34,186 nucleotides of DNA, taken from assembly GCF_010998615.1 (NCBI RefSeq), contig NZ_JAAEAH010000098.1, positions 1 to 34,186 of the forward strand, in the 5' to 3' direction. The position numbers and the translations under genes were made by a program. This document shows, in pieces, positions 15,899 through 24,200 of the stretch. Each line of letters opens with the position of its first letter. The stretch's first letter is position 1. The notes below the pieces were generated by a model. The model searched no databases. It was given only the letters and a program-made list of their open reading frames with translations, and was not told the DNA's origin. Origin of the DNA: Myxococcus sp. CA023 (GTDB lineage: Bacteria; Myxococcota; Myxococcia; Myxococcales; Myxococcaceae).

Positions 15899-17118
15899 GC
15901 GGCTTCGACGTGAATCAGGTCCGCAAGGACTTCCCCATCCTCCACCAGGAGGTGCGGGGCCGGCCGCTGGTGTACCTGGACAGCGCCGCCACGGCGCAGA
16001 AGCCGCAGGCCGTCATCGACGCGCTGGTGCGCTTCTACCAGCACGACAACGCCAACGTGCACCGCGGCGTCCATGTGTTGTCCGAGCGCGCCACGGAGGC
16101 CTACGAGGGTGCGCGTGAGACGGTGCGCCGCTTCATCAACGCCCGGGACGCGAAGGAAGTCGTCTTCGTGCGTGGCACCACCGAGGCCATCAACCTGGTG
16201 GCGCAGACGTACGGGCGCAAGCACATCGGCGCCGGAGACGAGGTGCTCATCACCCAGATGGAGCACCACGCCAACATCGTCCCCTGGCGGATGTTGTGCG
16301 AGCAGACGGGCGCCGTGCTCAAGGTCATCCCCGTGGATGACCGGGGCGAGCTGGTGCTGGACGCCGTGGACGCGCTGCTGACGGAGCGCACGCGCATCCT
16401 CGCGGTGACGCACGTGTCCAACGCGCTGGGCACCGTGGTGCCGGTGAAGGAACTCACGCGGCGGGCCCACGCGAAGGGCATCCCTGTGCTGGTGGACGGC
16501 GCACAGGCGGTGACGCACTTCCCCGTGGACGTGCAGGACCTGGGCTGCGACTTCTACGCCTTCAGTGGGCACAAGATGTTCGGCCCCACCGGCATCGGCG
16601 TGCTGTACGGCCGCAAGGAGCGTCTGGAGGCGATGCCGCCCTACCAGGGCGGCGGCGACATGATCCTCTCCGTGACGATGGAGAAGGTGACGTACAACCG
16701 GGTGCCGTACCGCTTCGAGGCGGGCACGCCCAACCTGGAGGGCGCGGTGGGGTTGGCGGCGGCCATCCGCTATCTGGAGGCGCTGGGGATGGAGAACGTC
16801 GCCGCGCACGACCGGGAGCTGCTGGCCTACGCCACGCAGGCGCTGGAGGCGGTGCCGGGGCTGCGCATGGTGGGCACGGCGCGTGAGAAGTCCGGCGTGT
16901 TGTCCTTCATGCTGGCGGATGTCCACCCGCACGACGTGGGCACCATCCTGGACCGCGAGGGCATCTGCATCCGCACGGGCCACCACTGCGCGCAGCCGGT
17001 GATGCAGCACTTCAAGGTGCCGGCCACGTCCCGGGCGTCGCTGGCGCTCTACAACACGCGCGAGGACGTGGACGCGCTCGTCCGTGGCCTGCACAAGGTC
17101 CTGGAGGTGTTCCAGTGA
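15895..17118 (+). CDS. sufS: SufS, cysteine desulfurase
   Basis: The 407-residue class V aminotransferase-fold enzyme uses PLP to take sulfur from cysteine, giving alanine and an enzyme persulfide. Lys227 in FSGHKMFGPTGIG binds PLP and Cys365 in RTGHHCAQP is the persulfide-forming cysteine; E. coli SufS has the equivalent Lys226 and Cys364. Other family marks are YLDSAATAQKP near the N-terminus and VNVHRG-like ANVHRGVH. The active-site loop RTGHHCAQP is the short group II type, so a sulfur-acceptor partner is expected. That partner is sufU, whose GTG start overlaps this stop. The ATG at 15895 overlaps sufD; the upstream frame extension lies inside sufD. Confidence 0.97.
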   Translation: MSGFDVNQVRKDFPILHQEVRGRPLVYLDSAATAQKPQAVIDALVRFYQHDNANVHRGVHVLSERATEAYEGARETVRRFINARDAKEVVFVRGTTEAINLVAQTYGRKHIGAGDEVLITQMEHHANIVPWRMLCEQTGAVLKVIPVDDRGELVLDAVDALLTERTRILAVTHVSNALGTVVPVKELTRRAHAKGIPVLVDGAQAVTHFPVDVQDLGCDFYAFSGHKMFGPTGIGVLYGRKERLEAMPPYQGGGDMILSVTMEKVTYNRVPYRFEAGTPNLEGAVGLAAAIRYLEALGMENVAAHDRELLAYATQALEAVPGLRMVGTAREKSGVLSFMLADVHPHDVGTILDREGICIRTGHHCAQPVMQHFKVPATSRASLALYNTREDVDALVRGLHKVLEVFQ

Positions 17119-17573
17119 GTGCGTCGGATGACTTGAAGGACCTCTATCAAGAGGTCGTGCTGGAGCACTCCAAGCGGCCGCGCAACTACCGCGTGGTGGA
17201 GGGCGCCACCGCGGAGGCGGCGGGCCACAACCCGCTGTGCGGCGACCAGTTGGTGGTGACGCTGAAGGTGGAGGGCGGCGTCATCAAGGACGTGGCCTTC
17301 CAGGGCCAGGGCTGCGCCATCTCCAAGGCGTCCGCGTCGTTGATGACGGGGGCGGTGAAGGACCGGACGCGCGCGGAGGCGGAGGACCTCTTCGAGCGCG
17401 TCCACAAGCTGGTGACGGAAGGTCCGGAGTCAGTGGACGTGGACGCGCTGGGCAAGCTGGCGGTGCTGTCCGGCGTCAGTGAGTTTCCCGCGCGGGTGAA
17501 ATGCGCCAGCCTGGCCTGGCACACGCTGCGCGCGGCATTGGAGGGACGCGGCGAGGCCGTGTCCACGGAGTAG
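17115..17573 (+). CDS. sufU: SufU, zinc-dependent sulfurtransferase of the SUF system
   Basis: The 152-residue IscU-fold protein has Cys42 and Asp44 (PLCGD), Cys67 (GQGCAISKAS) and Cys130 (RVKCASLAWHT), the ligand set known from Bacillus SufU (Cys41, Asp43, Cys66, Cys128). The stretch between the second and third Cys is longer than in IscU and contains LAVLSGVSEFPARVKC, which marks the SufU class. SufU takes sulfur from SufS by zinc-ligand exchange rather than acting as a cluster scaffold. The start is a GTG in a GTGA overlap with sufS. The HPV-type IscU chaperone-binding motif LPPVK is absent, in keeping with SufU. Confidence 0.95.
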   Translation: MSASDDLKDLYQEVVLEHSKRPRNYRVVEGATAEAAGHNPLCGDQLVVTLKVEGGVIKDVAFQGQGCAISKASASLMTGAVKDRTRAEAEDLFERVHKLVTEGPESVDVDALGKLAVLSGVSEFPARVKCASLAWHTLRAALEGRGEAVSTE

Positions 17574-17587
17574 GGGTGGAGGGCCAC

Positions 17588-18130
17588 ATGCGAGGAATGA
17601 TGGCGGTGCTGGAGCGCGACGTGTCCGCGACAATCATCCCCAGCGGGGACCGGGTGGTGCTGCCCGAAGGCGCCGAGCTGCGGGTGACGCAGACGCTCGG
17701 CGGCAACATCACGGTGCAGGACCCCTACGGTCAGCTCTTCCGCATCGACGAGAAGGACGGCGGCGCGCTGGGCGAGGAGTACGCCCCCAAGGAGAAGGTC
17801 GCCGGCGACCCCAGCGAGTTCAACGAGGAGCAGGTCTGGGAGCAACTGCGCACGGTGTACGACCCGGAGATTCCGGTGAACATCGTCGAGCTGGGCCTGG
17901 TGTACGCGTGCAAGGCGGAGCCGCTGCCGGAAGGCGGGCAGCGGGTGGACATCCAGATGACGCTCACCGCGCCCGGCTGCGGCATGGGACCGGTGCTGGT
18001 GGAGGACGTGCGCACCAAGGTGGGCTCGGTGCCGGGGGTGGCGGAGACGCGCGTGGAGCTCGTCTGGGATCCGCCCTGGGGGCAGGAGCGCATGTCGGAC
18101 GTGGCGCGGCTCCAGCTCGGTTGGATGTAG
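17588..18130 (+). CDS. sufT: SufT, MIP18/DUF59-family Fe-S maturation factor
   Basis: The 180-residue product has an N-terminal part of about 75 residues, with LPEGAELRVTQTLGGNITVQ, as in the SufT subfamily. A MIP18/DUF59 domain follows: YDPEIPVNIVELGLVY (about residues 94-109) and MTLTAPGCGMG with Cys131, the conserved cysteine of the family. SufT proteins are needed for full maturation of Fe-S enzymes when demand is high, as shown in Staphylococcus; this is family knowledge. The ATG at 17588 follows GGAGGG with short spacing; Met4 and Met5 are alternatives. The gene is 14 nt after sufU and is the last of the operon, followed by a strong hairpin. Confidence 0.92.
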   Translation: MRGMMAVLERDVSATIIPSGDRVVLPEGAELRVTQTLGGNITVQDPYGQLFRIDEKDGGALGEEYAPKEKVAGDPSEFNEEQVWEQLRTVYDPEIPVNIVELGLVYACKAEPLPEGGQRVDIQMTLTAPGCGMGPVLVEDVRTKVGSVPGVAETRVELVWDPPWGQERMSDVARLQLGWM

Positions 18131-18142
18131 CAGCGGGACGAA

Positions 18143-18172
18143 GGCCCTCGGCGAACAGCTTCGCCAAGGGCC
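18143..18172. terminator. Strong hairpin between sufT and the convergent DJ-1 gene
   Basis: GGCCCTCGGCGAA (18143-18155) pairs with TTCGCCAAGGGCC (18160-18172) around the loop CAGC, with 12 pairs and one C/A mismatch. It lies 12 nt past the sufT stop and 9 nt before the end of the opposing gene, so it could stop both transcripts. No T tract follows, as is common in GC-rich genomes. Confidence 0.65.
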
Positions 18173-18181
18173 GGTGACGTC

Positions 18182-18853
18182 TCAGCGCAGGGCCAGCCGC
18201 CGCGCGCCCAATCCGAGCGCCGCGGAGGCCAGCGTTCCCGCGAGCAGCTTCGGCCACAGGGAAGGCGCTGCCTGGCGCACGGGTACCATCGGCGCACGAG
18301 CGGAGACCTCCGGCATCTTCTCCGCGAAGAGCTCCACCATGCCCTTGATGAACGCGAACATCTGTCTCGGTCCCGGGCTGGAGACCCAGTTGCCATCGCG
18401 CATCACCGGCTCGTCCACCCAGCGGCCACCCGCGTTGCGCACGTCGTCGCGGATGCCCGGCCACGCGGCCAGCGCCCGTCCCTCCACGAGTCCCGCCGAA
18501 ATCAGCACCCAGGGGCCATGGCAGATGACGGCGATGGGCATGTCCAGCGCGTCGGCGTCGCGGACGAAGTCGAGCGCGAGCGCGCTTTGCCGGAGGAGGT
18601 CCGGGTTCACGAAACCTCCTGGGAGGAGGACCGCGTCGAAGTCCGCCGCCTTCACCTCACGCAGGGACGCGTCCACGCTTACCTTCTTCCCTGGAATGAG
18701 AAGGTTCATCCCGCGGATGCGGCCCTTGTGGGGGGACACAATCGTCACCTCGGCGCCCTGACGCTCCAGCTTCTTCACCGGTGCTGTCAGCTCCACCTGT
18801 TCGAAGCCATCCGCCGCGAGCACGGCCACTCGCAACCCTTTCAGCTTCTTCAT
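18182..18853 (-). CDS. DJ-1/PfpI-family (class I glutamine amidotransferase-like) protein with hydrophobic tail
   Basis: The 223-residue protein shows the DJ-1/PfpI fold: VAVLAADGFEQVEL with Glu18 near the active site, TIVSPHKGRIRGM, LLPGGFVNPDLLR, and the nucleophile elbow AVICHGPWVL with Cys111 followed by His112. That Cys-His pairing fits PfpI/YhbO/Hsp31-like members, which are reported as peptidases, deglycases or stress proteins; the exact activity is unsettled for the family. After the core, the last ~30 residues form a hydrophobic segment, LLAGTLASAALGLGA, ending in basic residues, which is unusual and may tether the protein to the membrane. The ATG at 18853 has AGGT upstream on its strand. 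It is divergent from the asparaginase gene, sharing a 120-nt spacer. Confidence 0.88.
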   Translation of the reverse strand: MKKLKGLRVAVLAADGFEQVELTAPVKKLERQGAEVTIVSPHKGRIRGMNLLIPGKKVSVDASLREVKAADFDAVLLPGGFVNPDLLRQSALALDFVRDADALDMPIAVICHGPWVLISAGLVEGRALAAWPGIRDDVRNAGGRWVDEPVMRDGNWVSSPGPRQMFAFIKGMVELFAEKMPEVSARAPMVPVRQAAPSLWPKLLAGTLASAALGLGARRLALR

Positions 18854-18973
18854 CGCGCACACCTCGCTGAGTCGGAACGGTTTGTCGTCTCGACACTGTG
18901 CATTCCCGCAGGGCCTCGCGTTGTGCCTCCCCGGAGGGCGTGCTACCGACGGAGCGCTCTGGAGGTCCTTCGA

Positions 18974-20083
18974 ATGTCCGCCGCTTCCGTTCTCCTCCGC
19001 CGTGCTCTCGTCGTGGGTGCCGTGATGCTGCTTTCTCCCGTGGGCTGTGCCAGTACCCCGGTTGCTCGCACCGACAGCGAGCAGCCGGCCTCGCAGGACG
19101 CGCCCAAGCCGAAGTGGGGGCTGGTCATCCACGGCGGCGCGGGTGTCATCTCCCGGGAGAATCTCTCCTCAGAGCGCGAGGCGGAGGTCCGCGCCGCGCT
19201 GACCCAGTCCCTCCAGGCGGGACACGCGGTGCTGGCCGGCGGCGGCTCCGCACTGGACGCAGTGAGCGCCGCGGTCCGCATCCTGGAGGACTCTCCGTAT
19301 TTCAATGCGGGCAAGGGCGCCGTCTTCACGCACGACGGGGTCAACGAGCTGGATGCCGCCATCATGGATGGCACGACGCGCAAGGCGGGGGCCGTGGCGG
19401 GCTTGCGGCACGTGAAGAACCCCATCTTGCTGGCGCGGCTCGTCATGGAGCAGTCGCCGCACGTGATGATGGTGGGGGAGGGCGCCGAGTCCTTCGCGAA
19501 GTCGCAGGGCGTGGAGTTGGTGGACCCGAAGTACTTCTACACGGAGGACCGTTGGCAGGGCCTCCAGCGCGCGCTGGAGAAGGAGCGCTCGCGGCAGCCG
19601 TCCTCCTCGCTCCCGTCGGGATATGACCCGGTGAGCGGGGACCACAAGTTCGGCACCGTGGGCGCCGTGGCCCTGGACCAGACGGGCGCGCTCGCCGCGG
19701 CCACGTCCACGGGGGGCATGACGAACAAGCGCTACGGCCGCGTGGGGGACTCGCCCATCATCGGCGCGGGAACGTACGCGGACGCGCGCTGCGCCGTGTC
19801 CGCCACCGGCCATGGCGAGTTCTTCATTCGCTACACCGTGGCGCGCGACATCTGCGCCCGCGTGGAATACCAGAACGTGCCGTTGCCGGAGGCCGCCGAC
19901 GTCGTCATCAACGACGTGCTGGTGAAGGTCGGCGGCGAGGGCGGCGTCATCGCGATGGACCGCGAGGGCAACGTGGCCATGCCCTTCAACTCAGCCGGCA
20001 TGTACCGCGGCTACGTGGGCGAGGACGGCAAGCCCGTCGTAGCCATCTTCCGGGATGAGGCGGAGGCCGCTGGCGCGAAGTAG
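18974..20083 (+). CDS. Isoaspartyl peptidase / L-asparaginase (Ntn hydrolase), lipoprotein
   Basis: The 369-residue product has a lipoprotein signal with Cys25 in LLSPVGCAS and a short linker. A plant-type asparaginase (IaaA-like) domain follows: GLVIHGGAGVISREN, SALDAVSAAVRILEDSP, FNAGKGAVFT and HKFGTVGAVALD. Gly227-Thr228 is the expected self-cleavage site, and Thr228 becomes the N-terminal nucleophile of the beta subunit; TSTGGMTNKRYGRVGDSP follows as in active members. These enzymes remove isoaspartyl dipeptides and hydrolyse asparagine. The lipobox predicts attachment to a membrane facing the periplasm, so it may degrade isoaspartyl peptides there. The ATG at 18974 follows GGAGGT (18961-18966). 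The frame is open further upstream, but that part lies over the DJ-1 gene. Confidence 0.92.
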   Translation: MSAASVLLRRALVVGAVMLLSPVGCASTPVARTDSEQPASQDAPKPKWGLVIHGGAGVISRENLSSEREAEVRAALTQSLQAGHAVLAGGGSALDAVSAAVRILEDSPYFNAGKGAVFTHDGVNELDAAIMDGTTRKAGAVAGLRHVKNPILLARLVMEQSPHVMMVGEGAESFAKSQGVELVDPKYFYTEDRWQGLQRALEKERSRQPSSSLPSGYDPVSGDHKFGTVGAVALDQTGALAAATSTGGMTNKRYGRVGDSPIIGAGTYADARCAVSATGHGEFFIRYTVARDICARVEYQNVPLPEAADVVINDVLVKVGGEGGVIAMDREGNVAMPFNSAGMYRGYVGEDGKPVVAIFRDEAEAAGAK

Positions 20084-20152
20084 CAGCGCACGGCGGCCAC
20101 CATCCGGGACTTGCTCGGGGTGGGGTTGCCTCCCTGAGCGCGCCGTGAGGCG

Positions 20153-21106
20153 TCAGTCCCGGCCGCCGCGATGTCCCCCCTCGCGGCGGTGATGGCCTCC
20201 ATCGCGGCGGTGATGGCCCCCGCCCCCGTGCCCGCCGGGCGACGCCCGGTGGTAGTTGCCATTGCCCCAGTGATTGCCGTTGTTGCCACGGTAGTGCTGA
20301 CGCACCGGGCTGGGGCCACGCCGGTAGTGGTTCCCGGGGTGGTGGTAGACGTGGTGGCGCACCGCCGGGTAGCGGCGCCAGGAGTGCGTGAAGTAGTGCG
20401 GGTGCCGGCGCGCCACGGTGACGTGCGCGTGGCGGTAGACGGGCACCGTGACACGCACCGAGCCCCGGGTGGCCCAGCCGCCAGCGGAGAAGTACCAGGA
20501 GGGCCCGCGGCGCATCCACCGGGACGACACGTAGACGAGCCCAGGACGGGGCGGGGCGGCCCACATGCCGTCCACCCACACGTAGTTGGCGCCGGCCCAG
20601 TACCAGTAGCCGGGCGTCCAGACGTAGGAGGGGGCCGGCGGCGGCGGCGCGTGCTCGACGCGGAGCGGCGGCGGCGCCTGCTGCGTGGACAGTTCCTCGC
20701 TCGCCACGGCGATGGGAATCTCCACCACCGGGGAGTCATGGCGGGCCCAGCCGCCGGACACCCACCGCCACATCCGGCCGTCCGGCTCCCAGTAGCCGTT
20801 GATGAACCGGTAGCCGTCCATGGGCGCCAGCCAGGTGCCGGCGTTGAAGCGCCACTCGTCGCCGTCCCAGTACCAGTGGCCGGAGGCCCAGACGGCGCCC
20901 GTGAAGGGCCGGCCGGAGGGATTCTCGGCGGGGAGCTGGGGCGGGGCGTAGGGCGCCATGGGCGCCGTGTCCTCGTCCTCGAACTCCGTGTCGTCGTACG
21001 CGTATTCGGAATATCCAGGCTCTGACGCGGGGACCGGCGCGGTCTGCGCGTGAACCATGGGCGCCGCCAGCAAGGTCACCAGACAAGCCCACCATCGAGG
21101 AGTCAT
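20153..21106 (-). CDS. Secreted Trp-rich (WxxGxW/YXWGXW-type) repeat protein with His/Gly-rich tail
   Basis: The 317-residue protein has a signal peptide (MTPRWWACLVTLLAAPMVHA, predicted cleavage after Ala20) and an acidic, Pro-rich stretch. Repeated short Trp/Gly units follow: ASGHWYWDGDEWRFNAGTW, FINGYWEPDGRMWRWVSGGW, and, after a Pro linker, WTPGYWYWAGANYVWVDGMW and SSRWMRRGPSWYFSAGGW. These resemble the WxxGxW (YXWGXW) repeats of BcpO-like proteins. The last ~90 residues are rich in His, Arg, Gly and Asn (HHRRDGGHHRREGGHRGG), a possible metal-binding or polyanion-binding tail. It is a predicted periplasmic or surface protein of unknown role. The start at 21106 has ACGGAG upstream. It lies 117 nt downstream of the DUF3857 gene on the same strand. 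Confidence 0.85.
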   Translation of the reverse strand: MTPRWWACLVTLLAAPMVHAQTAPVPASEPGYSEYAYDDTEFEDEDTAPMAPYAPPQLPAENPSGRPFTGAVWASGHWYWDGDEWRFNAGTWLAPMDGYRFINGYWEPDGRMWRWVSGGWARHDSPVVEIPIAVASEELSTQQAPPPLRVEHAPPPPAPSYVWTPGYWYWAGANYVWVDGMWAAPPRPGLVYVSSRWMRRGPSWYFSAGGWATRGSVRVTVPVYRHAHVTVARRHPHYFTHSWRRYPAVRHHVYHHPGNHYRRGPSPVRQHYRGNNGNHWGNGNYHRASPGGHGGGGHHRRDGGHHRREGGHRGGRD

Positions 21107-21141
21107 CGCGTCATCTCCGTGGGTTACCAGACAGATTCTGC

Positions 21142-21179
21142 CACCGGCCCCCTGAGAGTCCCTCAGTGCGGGGCCGGTG
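21142..21179 (-). promoter_or_regulatory. Long GC hairpin upstream of the WxxGxW gene
   Basis: CACCGGCCCC (21142-21151) pairs with GGGGCCGGTG (21170-21179), 10 pairs, and inside it CTGAG (21152-21156) pairs with CTCAG (21162-21166) around AGTCC, with TGC bulged. Read on the minus strand, a T6 run precedes rather than follows the hairpin, so it is not a standard terminator for the gene upstream. It could be a U-less terminator of the DUF3857 gene or a leader structure of the WxxGxW gene. Confidence 0.55.
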
Positions 21180-21223
21180 TAGAAAAAAGACGCGGTGCCG
21201 TCCGGCTTTATTCATCCCCCCGG

Positions 21224-24200
21224 CTAGGGCTTCACCAGGACGAGCTCCCGCGTCTGGATGAGGTCCACGTCTCCGGTGAACCCAGAGAACAGCTCGTACT
21301 GGCCGGGCATGACGCGGTTGCGCGGCACGCGCAGCGACTCGGTGACGCTGAGCGTCGAGCCGTCCTGCTTCTCGGACCGGGTGAAGCGGCCGAAGGCGTT
21401 GTTCGCCTCCAGCGAGGCCTGGGGGTCGGCGAGCTTCCAGCCCTTGGGCATGGACAGCGTCACCTGCGTGCGGCTGGCCTCGGTGGTGTCGATGTAGAGC
21501 GGGGTGCGGCGCGTGCTCAGCTGCACGAACCGCCGGCCCAACTGCGCGGGGAAGGTGAGGGGCCCCAGCGCCATCCGCTGGCCGCCCTCCATCCGTCCGA
21601 AGCGCGGCACGGTGAACTCGTAGCGCAGCACGAAGGGCGCGCCCACCTGCTCCTGGTTCTCCAGCTTCACGCTCGACAGCGACGCCCCGCCGAAATACCG
21701 CGCCACCGCCCCCTGCAGCGCCTGATTGCGGCTCTCCGCCGACAGCTGGTTGAAGGCCTCGGCAATCTGCGCCGCCTCGAAGCCGGAGTACGTCTCCTCG
21801 CCCTGCCCGCTGAGCGTTCCATCCTCGGCGAGCTTCAGCGTCAGCTTCACTTCCTTGCCGGGGGTTTCCTTCAGGGGCGGCGTCTGCACCTTCTGCAACG
21901 GGCGGCCGGGCTCGGGCAGCAGCCACGCCTCCCGCTCACCCATGGCCAGCTCCGGCAGCTCGCCGAAGGGGCCGTAGCGCACGGAGGTGTCCACCCACAC
22001 CGGCTCGGTGCCGGGCACCTCCACGCGCAGCGCCGCGTACGGCAGCAGCGCGTCCTGGGGGAAGGTGTAGGCCGACGGGTCGGTGTTGAAGGTCCGCACC
22101 GCCACCACCCGCGAGGGGATGCCCAGCGCGTCCAGGCCGGCCTTCATCACCGTCAGCCGGCTGCCTCGGTCCTGGGCCACCGTGGACGCCGCCGTCTGGC
22201 TCAGGCTCGCGTCCCGGCCGGAGAAGCGCTGCATCACCGCCGCGTGCAACGCCTTCACCGCGTCCAGGCCGGACTTGCCCTCCGCCGCCTTGCGCGCGAA
22301 GGCGTCCACCTCCGCCGTGCGCAGCCAGCGCTCCTGGAAGGCATCGCCGTAGAGCTTCACCAGGCTCTCGTTGCCCGTGTCGCCCGCGCCCACGATGACG
22401 AAGGGCAGGTACTCGTTGGCGGAGGGCGGCGCGTCCGGCTCGGGGATGAACGGCGGCACCCGGCGCGTCTCGAAGTGGAACACCTCCAGGTCGCCGTCCA
22501 CCTTGGGCTCCGGCACCTTCATCCCGTGAGCGTCCACCTTCATGCCCACGCCCTTGGGCGCCACCACCGTGTACGTCACCCAGGCGTTGGGCTGGTTCGC
22601 AATCTGGAAGTAGAAGGCGGACGCGGTGAAGCCCGGCTGCGCGGGGCCGCGCGGAGGCTCCGCGAGCAGGTACTCCACCTCCACGTAGTCACCCACGGCC
22701 ACGCCGGGCAGGCTCACCGTGTCCTTGCCTTCGATGTTCTCCGGCTCCAGCACCCGGCCGTCCGCCTTCAGCGTGCGCAGCGCGAGCACCTGCGCGCCGC
22801 GCGGAACGTTCACCTCGGCGATCTCCTGCACGCCCGACTGCTCCAGCGCCTTCTGCACCGTGTGGATGCGGTTGACGATGCTGCCGTCGGGGTACACGCG
22901 CACCGCCGCCGCATCCAACACGAAGGCCGCCGCGCTGCCGCCGCTGACGGGCTCCGCCTCGTAGGCTCGGATGGCCTCGCGTCCGTCCACGGCGTACGCC
23001 TGCAGCAGCTCGCGGCCCGTCTTCGCGCGCTCCTCCGTGCGGCGCAGCGTCAGGTCGTCGCCCGCCATCGCCAGCGCCTTCTCGCGCAGCTTGAGCGCCT
23101 CGGCCGGCTGGCCCGCGTACTCGCGCACGTCCGCCATGCGCTTCACCAGCTCCGCGTTGCGAGGCCACACGGTCGCCAGCTTCTGGAGCACCGCGGTGGC
23201 GTCGTCGAAGCGGCGCTTGGACACGTAGAGGTTGGCCAGCGTGTTGGCCAGGCTGATGCTGCTGGGGTCGCGGGACTGGAGCTCGCTGTACAGCTTCGTC
23301 GCCGTCTCCATGTCGCCGCGCGTGCGCGCGTGTTCGGCCTGGCGCACCACCGTCCCCGGGCAGCCATTCAGGGACGCCGCCAGGGTGTCGCTCCGCTCCG
23401 CCGCGTCACGGCGGCGGGCCAGGCTGTACTGGAGCGTCAGCGCCTCGCACAGGCCGGGCTGGGCCTCCAGCGCCGCGGTGAGTGACTCCTCCGCCAGGGC
23501 TTCCACTTCCAGCGCCAGCGCGGCGCGGGCGCGCAGCATGAACACCGGGTGGCCGGCGGGCTGGGCCACCTCGGCCGCCGTCTTCAGCATGTCCATGGCG
23601 GAGGTGGGCTGGCCCTCGTCGAGGAAGAGCTCCGCGCGCAGCAACAGCGCCGCCACGTTGCCCGGGTCCTTGGCCAGCACGGACTCCAGGTCACGCGTGG
23701 CCCGGCCGCGCGCCACCTTGGACGGCACGGTGCGGTCCGCGGACGCGACTTCCGCGCGCAGCCACAGCAGGGCCGGGGTGTTGGCGTCCACCGAGGCCAT
23801 CAGCCGCCGCGCGCCGTCCGCGTCCCGCTGCAGGCCGTCCCGCACCGCCAGCACGACGGCCAGCAGCTCACCGGCCTCCTCGTGCAGGGCCGTCTTCAAG
23901 CCCTCCGTGGTGGGGAACACGCCGGGCGTCTCGTCGGAGAACTCGGCCTTGCTGCCCCAGGCCCGCGGCGCCGCGCCGGTGGCCGTGCTGAAGCGCACGC
24001 CGGACGGGCGCCCGTCCACGCGCAGCAGGGCGAAGGTGAGCAGGCCGGAGGTGCCGCCCTTGAGCTGGCGCACGACGAAGCGGTGCTTGCCCGCGGGCAG
24101 CTGCACGGCGCGCGCGGTGACGGTGGAGGTGGCGCGCTCCCAGGCCCGGCGCTCCATCAGCGGAGCCCCGTCCATCAGCACCTGATGCGAGGTGCCGCTC

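Noticed and set aside
21142..21179. Calling the hairpin a normal rho-independent terminator
   Set aside because: On the transcribed strand the T run lies before the stem, not after it; on the plus strand an A run follows it.
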